NCBI RefSeq assembly: GCF_008368715.1
Contig: NZ_SMRS01000005.1
Coordinates: 1-64,000 of the forward strand
DNA from: Nitrincola tapanii
Lineage (GTDB): Bacteria; Pseudomonadota; Gammaproteobacteria; Pseudomonadales; Balneatricaceae
Direction: 5' to 3'
Length of the DNA stretch: 64,000 bases
Numbering within the stretch: the stretch's first letter is position 1; each line of letters opens with the position of its first letter. The notes under the pieces are model-generated. The model was not told the DNA's origin. It searched no databases and saw only the letters and a list, made by a program, of their open reading frames with translations. This document shows, in pieces, positions 35,354-46,995 of the stretch. The position numbers and the translations under genes were made by a program.

Positions 35354-37162
35354 TTACTTCTTGTTGCGTTTACGCTCGTTTTCTTTCAGCAGCTTCTTAC
35401 GGATACGAATGTGGTTAGGGGTGACCTCAACCAATTCATCATCTTCAATGAAATCCAGCGCCTGCTCCAGAGAGAAGAGGATAGGTGGTGTCAGAATGAT
35501 GTTTTCATCCGTACCGGAAGCACGCATGTTAGTCAGCTGTTTGCCCTTGGTAGGGTTCACGACCAGATCATTCGAGCGGCTGTGAATACCGATGACCATG
35601 CCTTCATAGACTTCGATGTTCGGATTGATGAACAAGCGGCCACGTTCTTGCAAGCTGAAGAGGGCGAAAGCCAAGGCTTTACCATTCACCATGGAGACCA
35701 GTACACCGTTGTTACGTGCGCCCATTTCGCCATCTTTGATGCGACCGTAGTGATCAAAGACCGAAGTCATAATCCCGGTGCCTGAAGTCATGGTCATAAA
35801 CTGGCTACGGAAACCGATCAGACCACGTGATGGGATCATAAAGGTGACGCGTACGCGGCCTTTACCATCCACTTCCATATTGGTCATATCGCCTTTGCGT
35901 TTGCCCAGCTCTTCGATGACAGAACCCTGGTGCTGTTCTTCTACATCGAGCATAACTAATTCGTAAGGCTCACGCAGTTCACCATCGATCTCTTTCTGGA
36001 TAACTTCAGGACGTGAAACCCCGAGTTCAAAGCCTTCACGACGCATGGACTCAATCAGCACCGACAGATGCAATTCACCACGCCCCGAGACCTTAAATTT
36101 CTCAGGGGACTCACCTGGCTCGACGCGCAGGGCAACGTTGTGAATCAGCTCACGCTCAAGACGATCCTTAATATTACGACTGGTGATGTATTTACCATCC
36201 TGGCCGGCAAAAGGTGAATCGTTGACTTGGAAAGTCATCGAAACAGTTGGCTCATCAACAGACAGGGCCGGCAGTGCTTCGACGCAGTTCGGATCACACA
36301 GTGTATCCGAGATGTTCAGCTGATCTAGACCGGTTACACAAACGATATCGCCTGCTTCGGCCTCAGTGACTTCCACCCGCTCTAAGCCGTGGTAGCCCAT
36401 GATCTGTAAGACACGACCATTACGCAACTGTGCGTGGCTGTCGATGACTTTAACCTGAGTGTTGGTTTTCAGGCGACCGCGTGTGATACGACCGACACCG
36501 ATAACACCGACATAGCTATTGTAATCCAGAGCTGAAATCTGCATCTGGAAAGGACCTTCCGCATCCACGCGAGGTGGATGTACATGCTTAACGATCGCTT
36601 CAAACAGCGGGGTCATGTCTTCAGCCATGTCATCCGCATCTAAGCCTGCAATACCGTTCAGAGCGGAAGCATACACAACCGGGAAGTCGAGCTGCTCATC
36701 GGTCGCACCGAGGTTATCAAACAGATCAAAGACCTGATCCATGACCCAATCTGGACGTGCGCCGGGACGATCGATTTTGTTGATGACGACAATCGGGTGC
36801 AAACCCTGAGCAAAGGCTTTCTGGGTGACAAAGCGTGTTTGAGGCATGGGGCCATCGACCGCGTCGACCAGCAACAGGACGGAATCCACCATGGACAGTA
36901 CGCGCTCTACCTCACCACCGAAGTCGGCGTGGCCCGGTGTGTCAACGATATTGATGCGATAGTCATTCCAGCGGATGGCCGTGTTTTTAGCCAGAATGGT
37001 GATGCCGCGCTCACGCTCCTGATCATTGGAGTCCATGACGCGCTCTGCACTTTCATCGCGACGTGTCAGAGTACCTGACTGTTGCAGCAGCTTATCGACC
37101 AGAGTGGTTTTGCCATGATCGACGTGAGCGATGATGGCGATGTTTCTGAGCTTTTCGATCAC
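35354..37162 (-). CDS. typA: Ribosome-binding translational GTPase TypA/BipA
   Basis: A 602-residue GTPase of the EF-G/LepA class involved in 50S assembly and stress adaptation. The G motifs are clear: [19 protein letters not shown] (G1), RGITI (G2), [12 protein letters not shown] (G3) and NKIDRPGA (G4). The C-terminal TypA-specific domain ends in [20 protein letters not shown]. Length is close to the E. coli protein. It is transcribed away from glnA; the 394 bases between the two start codons hold the glnA control region. Confidence 0.97.
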   Translation of the reverse strand: MIEKLRNIAIIAHVDHGKTTLVDKLLQQSGTLTRRDESAERVMDSNDQERERGITILAKNTAIRWNDYRINIVDTPGHADFGGEVERVLSMVDSVLLLVDAVDGPMPQTRFVTQKAFAQGLHPIVVINKIDRPGARPDWVMDQVFDLFDNLGATDEQLDFPVVYASALNGIAGLDADDMAEDMTPLFEAIVKHVHPPRVDAEGPFQMQISALDYNSYVGVIGVGRITRGRLKTNTQVKVIDSHAQLRNGRVLQIMGYHGLERVEVTEAEAGDIVCVTGLDQLNISDTLCDPNCVEALPALSVDEPTVSMTFQVNDSPFAGQDGKYITSRNIKDRLERELIHNVALRVEPGESPEKFKVSGRGELHLSVLIESMRREGFELGVSRPEVIQKEIDGELREPYELVMLDVEEQHQGSVIEELGKRKGDMTNMEVDGKGRVRVTFMIPSRGLIGFRSQFMTMTSGTGIMTSVFDHYGRIKDGEMGARNNGVLVSMVNGKALAFALFSLQERGRLFINPNIEVYEGMVIGIHSRSNDLVVNPTKGKQLTNMRASGTDENIILTPPILFSLEQALDFIEDDELVEVTPNHIRIRKKLLKENERKRNKK

Positions 37163-37345
37163 AAGTGATTACCCGGTTCTTTTGTAAAGGCCAGCATTAT
37201 ACGCAAGGGGCGGCGAACAATCGATTAAAGTTGACAAAAACCTAAAGGAAAAAACAAATGCCCCAGGATAGAGCAAGTCTGCGGTTCATCGAGTATCATT
37301 ACTACACCGGTTGCACCTAAAAAGAGAGCAGAATAGACGGTATTT

Positions 37346-37392
37346 TGCTCCAATATTGTGCATAGTTTGTTTTGATGCATTTTTATGGTGCG
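37346..37392. promoter_or_regulatory. Two NtrC enhancer sites upstream of glnA
   Basis: TGCTCCAATATTGTGCA (37346-37362) and TGCATTTTTATGGTGCG (37376-37392) both resemble TGCACCA-N3-TGGTGCA. Their centres are 30 bases apart (about three helical turns) and lie about 100-130 bases upstream of the predicted glnA start, as in enteric glnA. The rest of 37163-37345 holds nothing I can name. Confidence 0.8.
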
Positions 37393-37455
37393 ATTAAGCA
37401 GAGAGCTGCTGTCAAAGGCCGCGAAAAATGAGGCTGTTTAACAGGGTTTTCGTGC

Positions 37456-37471
37456 TGGCACGCCGTTTGCT
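37456..37471 (+). promoter_or_regulatory. Sigma-54 promoter of glnA
   Basis: TGGCACGCCGTTTGCT is a perfect match to TGGCAC-N5-TTGCW with GG and GC ten bases apart. Transcription should begin near 37482, about 75 bases before the glnA ATG. Confidence 0.93.
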
Positions 37472-37556
37472 TTACACATATCAAGCGGTGCGGCATGAAT
37501 GAACAATAGGTCATTCGGCTTCCGGCAAATTCATATCAAATTGTGGAGAGAGTCGT

Positions 37557-38963
37557 ATGTCAGAGAACACTCTGAATCTGATCAAAGAAAGCGGTGCTAA
37601 ATGGATCGATATGCGCTTTACCGATTTCAAAGGTAAAGAGCAGCACGTGACCATTCCAGTATCGGATATGGGTGATTCCTTCTTCGAAGAAGGCAAAATG
37701 TTCGATGGTTCTTCTATTGCAGGTTGGAAGGGTATTCAGGAATCCGACATGATTCTGCTGCCAGACGACAGCGCATCTGTGATGGATCCTTTCTCTGAAG
37801 CACCGACTGTTATTGTACGTTGTAACATCATCGAGCCAGCAACAGGCCAGGGTTATGACCGCGACCCACGCTCTGTAGCCACTCGTGCGGAACAGTACCT
37901 GAAATCCACAGGCATTGCAGATTCTGCGATGTTAGGCCCAGAACCTGAGTTCTTCGTATTTGACGAAGTGAACTGGCATGCCGATATCGGTGGCTGTGGT
38001 TACACCATCAGCTCTGAAGAAGCGGCTTGGGCTTCTAGCCACAAAATTGAAGGTGGCAATACCGGCCACCGTCCACGCGTAAAAGGCGGTTACTTCCCAG
38101 TACCGCCAATCGACTCTCTGCACGATCTGCGTGCGGCGATGTGTGATGCGATGGAAGCCATGGGCCTGACCATCGAAGTTCACCACCACGAAGTGGCGAC
38201 AGCGGGTCAGTGCGAAATCGGCGTACGTGGCAACACTCTGGTGAAAAAAGCGGACGAAGTTCAGATCCTGAAGTACTGCGTACACAACGTGGCGCATGCT
38301 TACGGCAAAACTGCAACCTTCATGCCTAAGCCACTGGTCGGTGATAACGGTTCAGGTATGCACGTTCACCTGTCCATGAGCAAAGATGGTAAAAATATCT
38401 TCGCGGGTGACGGTTACGGTGGTTTGAGTGAATATGCACTGTATTACATTGGCGGTATCATCAAGCATGCTAAGGCTTTGAATGCGCTGTGTAACCCATC
38501 GACTAACTCTTACAAGCGTTTGGTTCCAGGTTTTGAAGCACCTGTTATGTTGGCTTACTCAGCACGTAACCGCTCGGCTTCTCTGCGTATTCCTTACACT
38601 ACGTCGCCTAAAGCACGTCGTGTTGAAGCACGCTTCCCAGATCCAGCAGCGAACCCATACCTGTGCTTTGCAGCACTGTTGATGGCCGGTATCGATGGTA
38701 TTCAGAACAAGATCCACCCTGGTGATCCAGCGGATAAAGATCTGTATGACCTGCCACCTGAAGAAGCTAAGCAGATCCCAACGGTTGTTGGTAGCCTGAC
38801 CGAAGCTCTGGATGCGCTGGAAGCGGATTATGAGTTCCTGACTAAGGGCGGTGTCTTCTCTAAAGACATGCTGGATGCTTACATCAAGCTGAAGCGTGCT
38901 GAGGTTGAGCGTGTCAATATGACCACTCACCCAGTTGAGTTTGATCTCTACTACTCCGTATAA
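37557..38963 (+). CDS. glnA: Glutamine synthetase, type I
   Basis: A 468-residue GSI-beta subunit that makes glutamine from glutamate, ammonia and ATP in a dodecamer. Seen in order: [38 protein letters not shown], the [10 protein letters not shown]-like ATP region ([16 protein letters not shown]), and [11 protein letters not shown]. The adenylylation Tyr lies in LYDLPPEE, so GlnE control is expected. Expression is predicted from the NtrC/sigma-54 promoter upstream; Shine-Dalgarno GGAGAGAG precedes the start. Confidence 0.98.
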   Translation: MSENTLNLIKESGAKWIDMRFTDFKGKEQHVTIPVSDMGDSFFEEGKMFDGSSIAGWKGIQESDMILLPDDSASVMDPFSEAPTVIVRCNIIEPATGQGYDRDPRSVATRAEQYLKSTGIADSAMLGPEPEFFVFDEVNWHADIGGCGYTISSEEAAWASSHKIEGGNTGHRPRVKGGYFPVPPIDSLHDLRAAMCDAMEAMGLTIEVHHHEVATAGQCEIGVRGNTLVKKADEVQILKYCVHNVAHAYGKTATFMPKPLVGDNGSGMHVHLSMSKDGKNIFAGDGYGGLSEYALYYIGGIIKHAKALNALCNPSTNSYKRLVPGFEAPVMLAYSARNRSASLRIPYTTSPKARRVEARFPDPAANPYLCFAALLMAGIDGIQNKIHPGDPADKDLYDLPPEEAKQIPTVVGSLTEALDALEADYEFLTKGGVFSKDMLDAYIKLKRAEVERVNMTTHPVEFDLYYSV

Positions 38964-38977
38964 GCTTGTCGTGGCAC

Positions 38978-39043
38978 CTCCTGCTAGGGCAGGAGGTTGT
39001 TCTGCAACGCCTACTTAAAAAGCCTCCTACGGGAGGTTTTTTT
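38978..39043 (+). terminator. Double-hairpin terminator between glnA and ntrB
   Basis: A first hairpin (CCTCCTGC/GCAGGAGG, 38978-38997) is followed by a second, CCTCC-TAC-GGGAGG at 39023-39036, that runs into seven T residues. The second is a good intrinsic terminator, so ntrBC depends partly on its own promoter. Confidence 0.88.
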
Positions 39044-39134
39044 CTGCCCGAAATTAGAGTTTGCAAAATGAGCTTCTCAAGAGGAAAAGTCTAGGGCTTC
39101 ATTCTGGCACGTTCGTGTTCAAAAAAATCGCACA

Positions 39135-39151
39135 AGCACTAATTTGGTGCA
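39135..39151. promoter_or_regulatory. NtrC operator at the ntrB promoter
   Basis: AGCACTAATTTGGTGCA matches the NtrC dyad closely. It lies 128 bases before the ntrB start, after the glnA terminator. By analogy with enteric glnLp it should mediate autoregulation of ntrBC. No sigma-54 promoter was found here, so repression of a sigma-70 promoter is the likelier mode. Confidence 0.75.
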
Positions 39152-39278
39152 AATAACGCGCTATAGTCGAATATTAGATCGGCGACTTCCACAACAAACT
39201 GCCCATTTTAGTGCGTTGGAGTGGAATCTGGTTTCTGGCCTCTATTTTGCTAGACATAGGTCAGACAGGAGAAGGTGC

Positions 39279-40367
39279 ATGTTACACCACGAAATTACAC
39301 GCAATATTCTGGATAATTTGACGACCTCTATCGTCTTTCTAGATCTGAATTTAAATATCAGTTACCTGAACCCCGCTGCGGAAATGCTGCTGCAGGCGTC
39401 TTTGCGCCGTTTGGAGGGTAAGTCGATCTATGACTGGCTCACGTTGAGTGAGGAAGATATCGCCTTGTTGAATGACTCTCTGCAGACCGGGCACCCTTTC
39501 AGTAAGCGTGAAGCGCGTGTCTTTACTGCTCAGGCGCAGGAGCTCTTGATCGATTACAGCGTAAATCTGTTACCGAATAAAGGCTTGTTGCTGGAGATTC
39601 AGGCGCGTGATCGTTTGATGCGTATTGAGCGTGAAGAGGAATTGCTCACACGTCATGCCACCGCTCGCTCTTTGGTCAGAGGTTTAGCGCATGAGATCAA
39701 AAACCCCCTTGGGGGGATACGAGGCGCCGCGCAATTATTGGAGCGCGAGCTGACAGATGTTGAATTGCATGACTACACTCGTGTCATCATCGAAGAGGCT
39801 GATCGCCTGCGCAATCTAGTGGATCGTTTGTTGGGTCCACATAAGCTACCGCACATCGAGCAGATCAATATTCACGCTATTTTGGAAAGGGTTTGCAGTC
39901 TGGTCAGAGTGGAGTCTGGACACAAAATCCAGATCGTCCGCGATTATGATCCGAGCATCCCCGAGTTTAGTGGCGATAAGGAGCAGTTGATTCAAGCTAC
40001 CTTGAATATCGTGCGTAACGCCATGCAGGCCTTGCAGGAGTCCGCCACTGAACATCCACAGATTACTCTGCGCACGCGTGCTTTACGTCAGTTGACTTTA
40101 GGCAGCGAGCGCCATCGTTTAGTTTGCTCAATCGATATTATCGATAACGGGCCGGGTATCCCGAGTGAATTGATCAGTTCTATTTTTTACCCCATGGTGA
40201 CAGGGCGTGCCGAAGGATCAGGTCTGGGGCTGTCGATCGCTCAAGCCATTATTAATCGTCATAAAGGCCTGATCGAATGTAACAGTGAGCCAGGGCAAAC
40301 ACGCTTTCAACTTTTAATTCCGCTGGAGCAGAAGAATGAAAACACCGGGTCATGTCTGGATAGTTGA
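39279..40367 (+). CDS. ntrB: Nitrogen sensor histidine kinase/phosphatase NtrB
   Basis: A 362-residue soluble kinase that phosphorylates or dephosphorylates NtrC according to GlnB status. An N-terminal PAS domain (NLTTSIVFLDLNLNISYLNPAAEMLL) precedes HisKA with RGLAHEIKNPLGGIRGAAQLL and an HATPase domain with DNGPGIP and GSGLGLSIAQ. The frame is open from 39144, but ATG 39279 has AGGAGAAGG upstream and gives the usual N-terminus (MLHHEITRNILDNL). Overlaps ntrC by 32 bases. Confidence 0.95.
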   Translation: MLHHEITRNILDNLTTSIVFLDLNLNISYLNPAAEMLLQASLRRLEGKSIYDWLTLSEEDIALLNDSLQTGHPFSKREARVFTAQAQELLIDYSVNLLPNKGLLLEIQARDRLMRIEREEELLTRHATARSLVRGLAHEIKNPLGGIRGAAQLLERELTDVELHDYTRVIIEEADRLRNLVDRLLGPHKLPHIEQINIHAILERVCSLVRVESGHKIQIVRDYDPSIPEFSGDKEQLIQATLNIVRNAMQALQESATEHPQITLRTRALRQLTLGSERHRLVCSIDIIDNGPGIPSELISSIFYPMVTGRAEGSGLGLSIAQAIINRHKGLIECNSEPGQTRFQLLIPLEQKNENTGSCLDS

Positions 40368-41769
40368 TGATGATCGTTCGATTCGTTGGGTATTGGATAA
40401 GGCGCTGACTTCAGCCGGTCTGAAAACAGCGATCTTTGAGAATGCCGATGGCTTGATCAAACGTCTGGAGCGTGAGCAGCCAGATGCCATCATCAGTGAC
40501 ATACGTATGCCGGGAATGGATGGACTGGAGTTGTTAAACCATATCCAGAAAATCAATTCGCAAATGCCGATCATTATTATGACTGCGCATTCCGACCTCG
40601 ACAGCGCGGTGGCTTCTTACCGTGGTGGAGCCTTTGAGTACCTGCCTAAACCCTTTGATGTGGATGAAGCAGTCGCTTTGGTGCAGCGTGCAGTCGAACA
40701 CGCCTATGAACGACGTGAGCAGAGCCCGGAAGTGGCGCTAGCGGATACGGCGGAAATTATCGGTGAAGCTCCGGCGATGCAGGAAGTGTTTCGTGCCATC
40801 GGACGCTTATCTCAATCGAACATCACCGTGTTGATTAACGGTGAGTCGGGCACGGGTAAGGAGTTGGTGGCACATGCGCTGCATCGTCATAGCCCGCGTG
40901 CCAGCCAGCCCTTTATCCCTTTGAATATGGCGGCGATCCCTAAAGATTTGATTGAATCCGAACTGTTCGGCCATGAAAAGGGGGCCTTTACCGGTGCCAC
41001 CGCAGCGCGGCGTGGGCGTTTTGAGCAGGCGGATGGCGGCACTTTGTTTCTGGATGAAATTGGAGACATGCCTGCGGATACACAAACGCGTTTGTTGCGT
41101 GTCTTGGCAGACGGTGAGTTTTACCGAGTGGGCGGACATACTCCCGTGAAGGTGGATGTCCGTATTATCGCGGCGACTCACCAAAATCTGGAAAATCTAG
41201 TTAAAGAAGGGCGTTTCCGTGAGGATCTATTTCACCGCCTGAATGTGATTCGTATCCATATTCCGCGCTTGTCGCAAAGGCGTGAGGATATTCCACGCTT
41301 AGCACGGCATTTCCTTGCACGTTCAGCGGAAGAGCTGAATGTTGAGCCTAAAATATTGAAACCGGAAACAGAAGCTTTTATCTGTGATCTGCCTTGGCCG
41401 GGTAACGTGCGTCAGCTGGAGAACACTTGTCGTTGGTTAACAGTGATGGCTTCGGGACGTGAAGTTCTGGTATCGGATCTGCCGCCGGAGTTGTTGGAGC
41501 AGCAGGAGCCGGGTACCGTGGTTAGTGGTAGCTGGGAGCAGCTGTTGCGCAACTGGGCAGACCAGCAACTAGGGCGGGGCCGTAAAACGATTCTGAACGA
41601 AGCGGTTCCACAGTTTGAGCGTGCGATGATAGAAGTGGCTCTGCGCCATACTGCTGGACGCAAACGTGATGCCGCCGAGCTTTTGGGCTGGGGACGTAAT
41701 ACCTTAACACGTAAGATCAAAGAGTTAGGGCTAGAAACCGGCACCGATGATGAGGATGACGAAGATTAG
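40336..41769 (+). CDS. ntrC: Nitrogen regulator NtrC, sigma-54 enhancer-binding protein
   Basis: A 477-residue activator: receiver with phospho-Asp55 (ISDIRMPGMDG), AAA+ domain with Walker A GESGTGKE, GAFTGA loop, Walker B GGTLFLDEIG and an Arg-finger region, and a C-terminal Fis-type helix-turn-helix (RKRDAAELLGWGRNTLTRKIKEL). It should act at the dyads described near glnA, ntrB and the transglutaminase operons. Its ATG lies inside the end of ntrB, so translation is coupled. An acidic tail (DDEDDED) ends the protein. Confidence 0.97.
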   Translation: MKTPGHVWIVDDDRSIRWVLDKALTSAGLKTAIFENADGLIKRLEREQPDAIISDIRMPGMDGLELLNHIQKINSQMPIIIMTAHSDLDSAVASYRGGAFEYLPKPFDVDEAVALVQRAVEHAYERREQSPEVALADTAEIIGEAPAMQEVFRAIGRLSQSNITVLINGESGTGKELVAHALHRHSPRASQPFIPLNMAAIPKDLIESELFGHEKGAFTGATAARRGRFEQADGGTLFLDEIGDMPADTQTRLLRVLADGEFYRVGGHTPVKVDVRIIAATHQNLENLVKEGRFREDLFHRLNVIRIHIPRLSQRREDIPRLARHFLARSAEELNVEPKILKPETEAFICDLPWPGNVRQLENTCRWLTVMASGREVLVSDLPPELLEQQEPGTVVSGSWEQLLRNWADQQLGRGRKTILNEAVPQFERAMIEVALRHTAGRKRDAAELLGWGRNTLTRKIKELGLETGTDDEDDED

Positions 41770-42131
41770 GGCTTTGTGCTCTGGGCTGGCAAGGTGGCCT
41801 GACGTTGTTGTTGACGCAGTGCCACCGCATACTCTGCCACCGTTAAGGCTTGTTCATGGCTGAGATTCGGGAAGTGGCCCATGGGATGACCGAGTTGGTA
41901 GCCGTGTTTGATGATCAGCACTAGATCATGTACCTGCAATTGGCTCACGCCAACTGGTAGATGTTCGAACTCTGCGCCTATGCCGCGATGTAGGTGGCAT
42001 TCGCGGCAATAATAGCCATAGAGCTGATCACCACGTTGCATCTTTTCTGGGGAAGGCTCACGACTGCAAGCGCTGAGTAAACCGCTCAAGATGAGCAGCA
42101 TCAAAATTGATCTGTAACCCGTCAAGTTCAT
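41766..42131 (-). CDS. Monohaem c-type cytochrome lipoprotein
   Basis: A 121-residue exported protein with a signal peptide and lipobox LLSAC, so probably membrane-tethered. The haem motif CxxCH is CRECH in YGYYCRECHLHRG. A Met in HPMGHFPNLSHEQALTVAEY could be the sixth ligand, as in class I small cytochromes. It overlaps holA by four bases (shared ATGA-like junction) and the convergent ntrC by four. Its redox partner is unknown. Confidence 0.85.
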   Translation of the reverse strand: MNLTGYRSILMLLILSGLLSACSREPSPEKMQRGDQLYGYYCRECHLHRGIGAEFEHLPVGVSQLQVHDLVLIIKHGYQLGHPMGHFPNLSHEQALTVAEYAVALRQQQRQATLPAQSTKP

Positions 42132-43171
42132 ATCTCCTCACCAGCAGAAACAAAAAGTGCAGACTGTCCACTGAGTTCCCAGACGAGCTGAGACAAGATA
42201 ATCCAGACATCGCCTTTTTCTTGGCCTTTAATCCTTGCATCTGCTTGTGCGCAGCGCATCAACAGGCGTTGTAACTGTGTCAGGGGAAGGCGTCTTAAAC
42301 AGCGTTGTACCAATTGTTTACGCTTGCCCCAAAGCTTTTCACTTTGCGCCAGACTATCAAAGCTTTGGCCTCGTGCTAGCCCCTGTTGTACTTGAATCAA
42401 GCTGCGCAGATCACGGCTAATCGCCCACAATACAATTGCAGCTTCCACCCCTTCATGGCGTAGAGCCTGCAAAATACGCTCGCTGCGTAGCGTATTCGAT
42501 TCTAGGGCCGCATCCATTAAGGCAAACACATCAAAGCGTGAAGAGTCCGAGACAGCGCCGAGAATCTCCTCACTGCCTAAGGCTTGATTGGGAAAGAGCA
42601 GGGCAAGTTTATCGAGTTCCTGTTTGGCCGCGAGTAAATTGCCCTCTATTCGGTCCGAAAGCAAGCGTGCTGCTTCTTCGCTCAGTTGCAGCTGGAGGCT
42701 TTGTGCGCGTTGTAATAACCAGCCAAGGAGTTGCTGAGGTTCAGGCGGCCAGATCTCTAGGATACAACCACTGGCATCTATCGCACTGAACCAAGCACTT
42801 TTTTTCTGTCCGGCATCGAGGCGCCCCGCAATGAGTAGCAAACAGCTATCGGGTGAGGGATTGCGTAAATAGGCTTGCAGAGCTTGGCTTTCAGGCTTAG
42901 AGAATTTAAGACTGGGGGCGCGCACTTCGAGTATCTTGCGCTCAGCAAACAGGGATAACGCATTCGCTTGTTGGAGCAGAACCTCCCAGTTAAAACTACT
43001 CTGGTCGGCATGCACAAGTTCACGTTCGCTAAAACCCTGAGCTTTTAGATGACGGCGCAGTAGATCTGCGCTTTCACCGCACAACAGAGGCTCATCACCC
43101 GCGATCAGATAGATAGGTTGGACAGGCTGGCGCCCCAGATGGTTTGCCAGCTGTTCGGCACGCAGTTTCAC
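42128..43171 (-). CDS. holA: DNA polymerase III delta subunit
   Basis: A 347-residue clamp-loader subunit. Typical features are the N-terminal YLIAGDEPLLCGESADLLR, a P-loop-less AAA+-like domain, the SRFDVFALMDAALE sensor region and the C-terminal helical collar domain (LLMRCAQADARIKGQEKGDVW). It overlaps lptE by four bases and follows the conserved leuS-lptE-holA order. Confidence 0.95.
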   Translation of the reverse strand: MKLRAEQLANHLGRQPVQPIYLIAGDEPLLCGESADLLRRHLKAQGFSERELVHADQSSFNWEVLLQQANALSLFAERKILEVRAPSLKFSKPESQALQAYLRNPSPDSCLLLIAGRLDAGQKKSAWFSAIDASGCILEIWPPEPQQLLGWLLQRAQSLQLQLSEEAARLLSDRIEGNLLAAKQELDKLALLFPNQALGSEEILGAVSDSSRFDVFALMDAALESNTLRSERILQALRHEGVEAAIVLWAISRDLRSLIQVQQGLARGQSFDSLAQSEKLWGKRKQLVQRCLRRLPLTQLQRLLMRCAQADARIKGQEKGDVWIILSQLVWELSGQSALFVSAGEEI

Positions 43172-43671
43172 GGACGCAGGCGAGTGTACTGACGCACGAT
43201 TTGTTGTGCGAGGTCTTGCGTGATCTGACGGCGCAGTAAAGGTTCTTGTGATTCACTGGCCGTAATATTGTTCGGATCGACGCTGTAGACACGCTCTGTA
43301 AATAAACGCGTGGGGGGCAGTAAGAGCTGCCCTTCACGATCGCTGACTTGGAAAGTCACTTCACTGCGTAACTCATACTCCGAAACACGGGCGTCACTGC
43401 CCAAGGAAATGGCGCGACGAATCGAGTCGATTTCCAGCAGTTCGATACGATAAGGCGCATCGGCCTCTAGGTGCACCCCATTCACGCGTAGTGTTTGTTC
43501 AAGGGTGCGCTCCAGATCACCTGGGCGCTCCGAGGATACTAGGCTGACTTGACGCAGGGCTTCTGGGATATCAAAGACACCGCGTAGCTTAAAACCACAG
43601 GCGGAGAGCAGTAGGCTCACCACTAAGAGTCCTAGAATCAGATGCCCACGCTGGGCAAGGGTAGAGGCCAT
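43168..43671 (-). CDS. lptE: LPS-assembly lipoprotein LptE
   Basis: A 167-residue outer-membrane lipoprotein that plugs LptD and helps deliver LPS. The signal peptide ends in lipobox LLSAC, followed directly by GFKLRGVFDIPEALRQVSL, the family hallmark. Gene order leuS-lptE-holA (9 bases after leuS, 4-base overlap with holA) supports the call. Confidence 0.94.
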   Translation of the reverse strand: MASTLAQRGHLILGLLVVSLLLSACGFKLRGVFDIPEALRQVSLVSSERPGDLERTLEQTLRVNGVHLEADAPYRIELLEIDSIRRAISLGSDARVSEYELRSEVTFQVSDREGQLLLPPTRLFTERVYSVDPNNITASESQEPLLRRQITQDLAQQIVRQYTRLRP

Positions 43672-43680
43672 GTATTTCTC

Positions 43681-46365
<2,685 letters not shown>

Positions 46366-46449
46366 TTATATGCGCCATAGCATACAATATATGGTGAAAG
46401 GCCAACAGAGTTTGCCGTTGTCACCTCCGGGTGATTAAGGAGAAGTAAG

Positions 46450-46995
46450 ATGACCGACCCTAAAAAACCTCTGGATCCGAAAAAGGGTTTCCCGGAAGCC
46501 TATGATCGTATTCTGGATCGTTTGCGTGGATCTTTAGATGACGCCGGGCTGACCACTTGGGAGTCTCTGCAAGCGCGGATTCGGGAAGTGGTGGAGCTAG
46601 AAATGGCCGCCGAGGAGATGACGCGAGATGAGCTGGATCTTCTCAGTGCTTATGTAGAGCGTGATTTAAAAAGCCTGGGTTATTATGCCCATGAGACCGG
46701 AGAAGGCATTGCCGCTTGGCTGCATTTTGATCTGAACGTGTTGGAGCAGACCCTAATCAAGCGTTTATGGGATCTCGCCGACCAGACGCGTGTTCAGCAT
46801 GAGCTGCTGCGTGAGCAGCTGTCTCATTCAGAGACGGAATATGTCGCCGGTGAAGTCTCCTTGCCAGGACTCTTTCGCTGCAGCCAATGTGGTGAAGAAC
46901 AACGCTTATTAAAGACATCCCATCTTCAGCCTTGTGCACGTTGTTCAGCTGTGCTGTTTGAGCGGGTTTCGAAACCTTGGACCACCGAGGATTAA
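46450..46995 (+). CDS. ybeL: YbeL-like zinc-ribbon protein (DUF1451)
   Basis: A 181-residue protein with a helical N-terminal domain rich in Glu/Asp and a C-terminal zinc ribbon: CSQCGEEQ (two Cys) and CARC (two Cys). Both the sequence style and the divergent position next to leuS match E. coli ybeL. Function is unknown. A good AAGGAGAAG ribosome binding site precedes it. The last 51 bases overlap the end of the convergent lnt gene. Confidence 0.9.
   Translation: MTDPKKPLDPKKGFPEAYDRILDRLRGSLDDAGLTTWESLQARIREVVELEMAAEEMTRDELDLLSAYVERDLKSLGYYAHETGEGIAAWLHFDLNVLEQTLIKRLWDLADQTRVQHELLREQLSHSETEYVAGEVSLPGLFRCSQCGEEQRLLKTSHLQPCARCSAVLFERVSKPWTTED

Noticed and set aside
35411-35785. Antisense frames inside typA and similar ones inside glnA and leuS
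   Set aside because: They mirror strongly conserved coding sequence on the other strand and lack ribosome binding sites.
37305-37325. A third NtrC site (TTGCACC half-site) upstream of glnA
   Set aside because: Only one half matches; the opposite half-site is missing.
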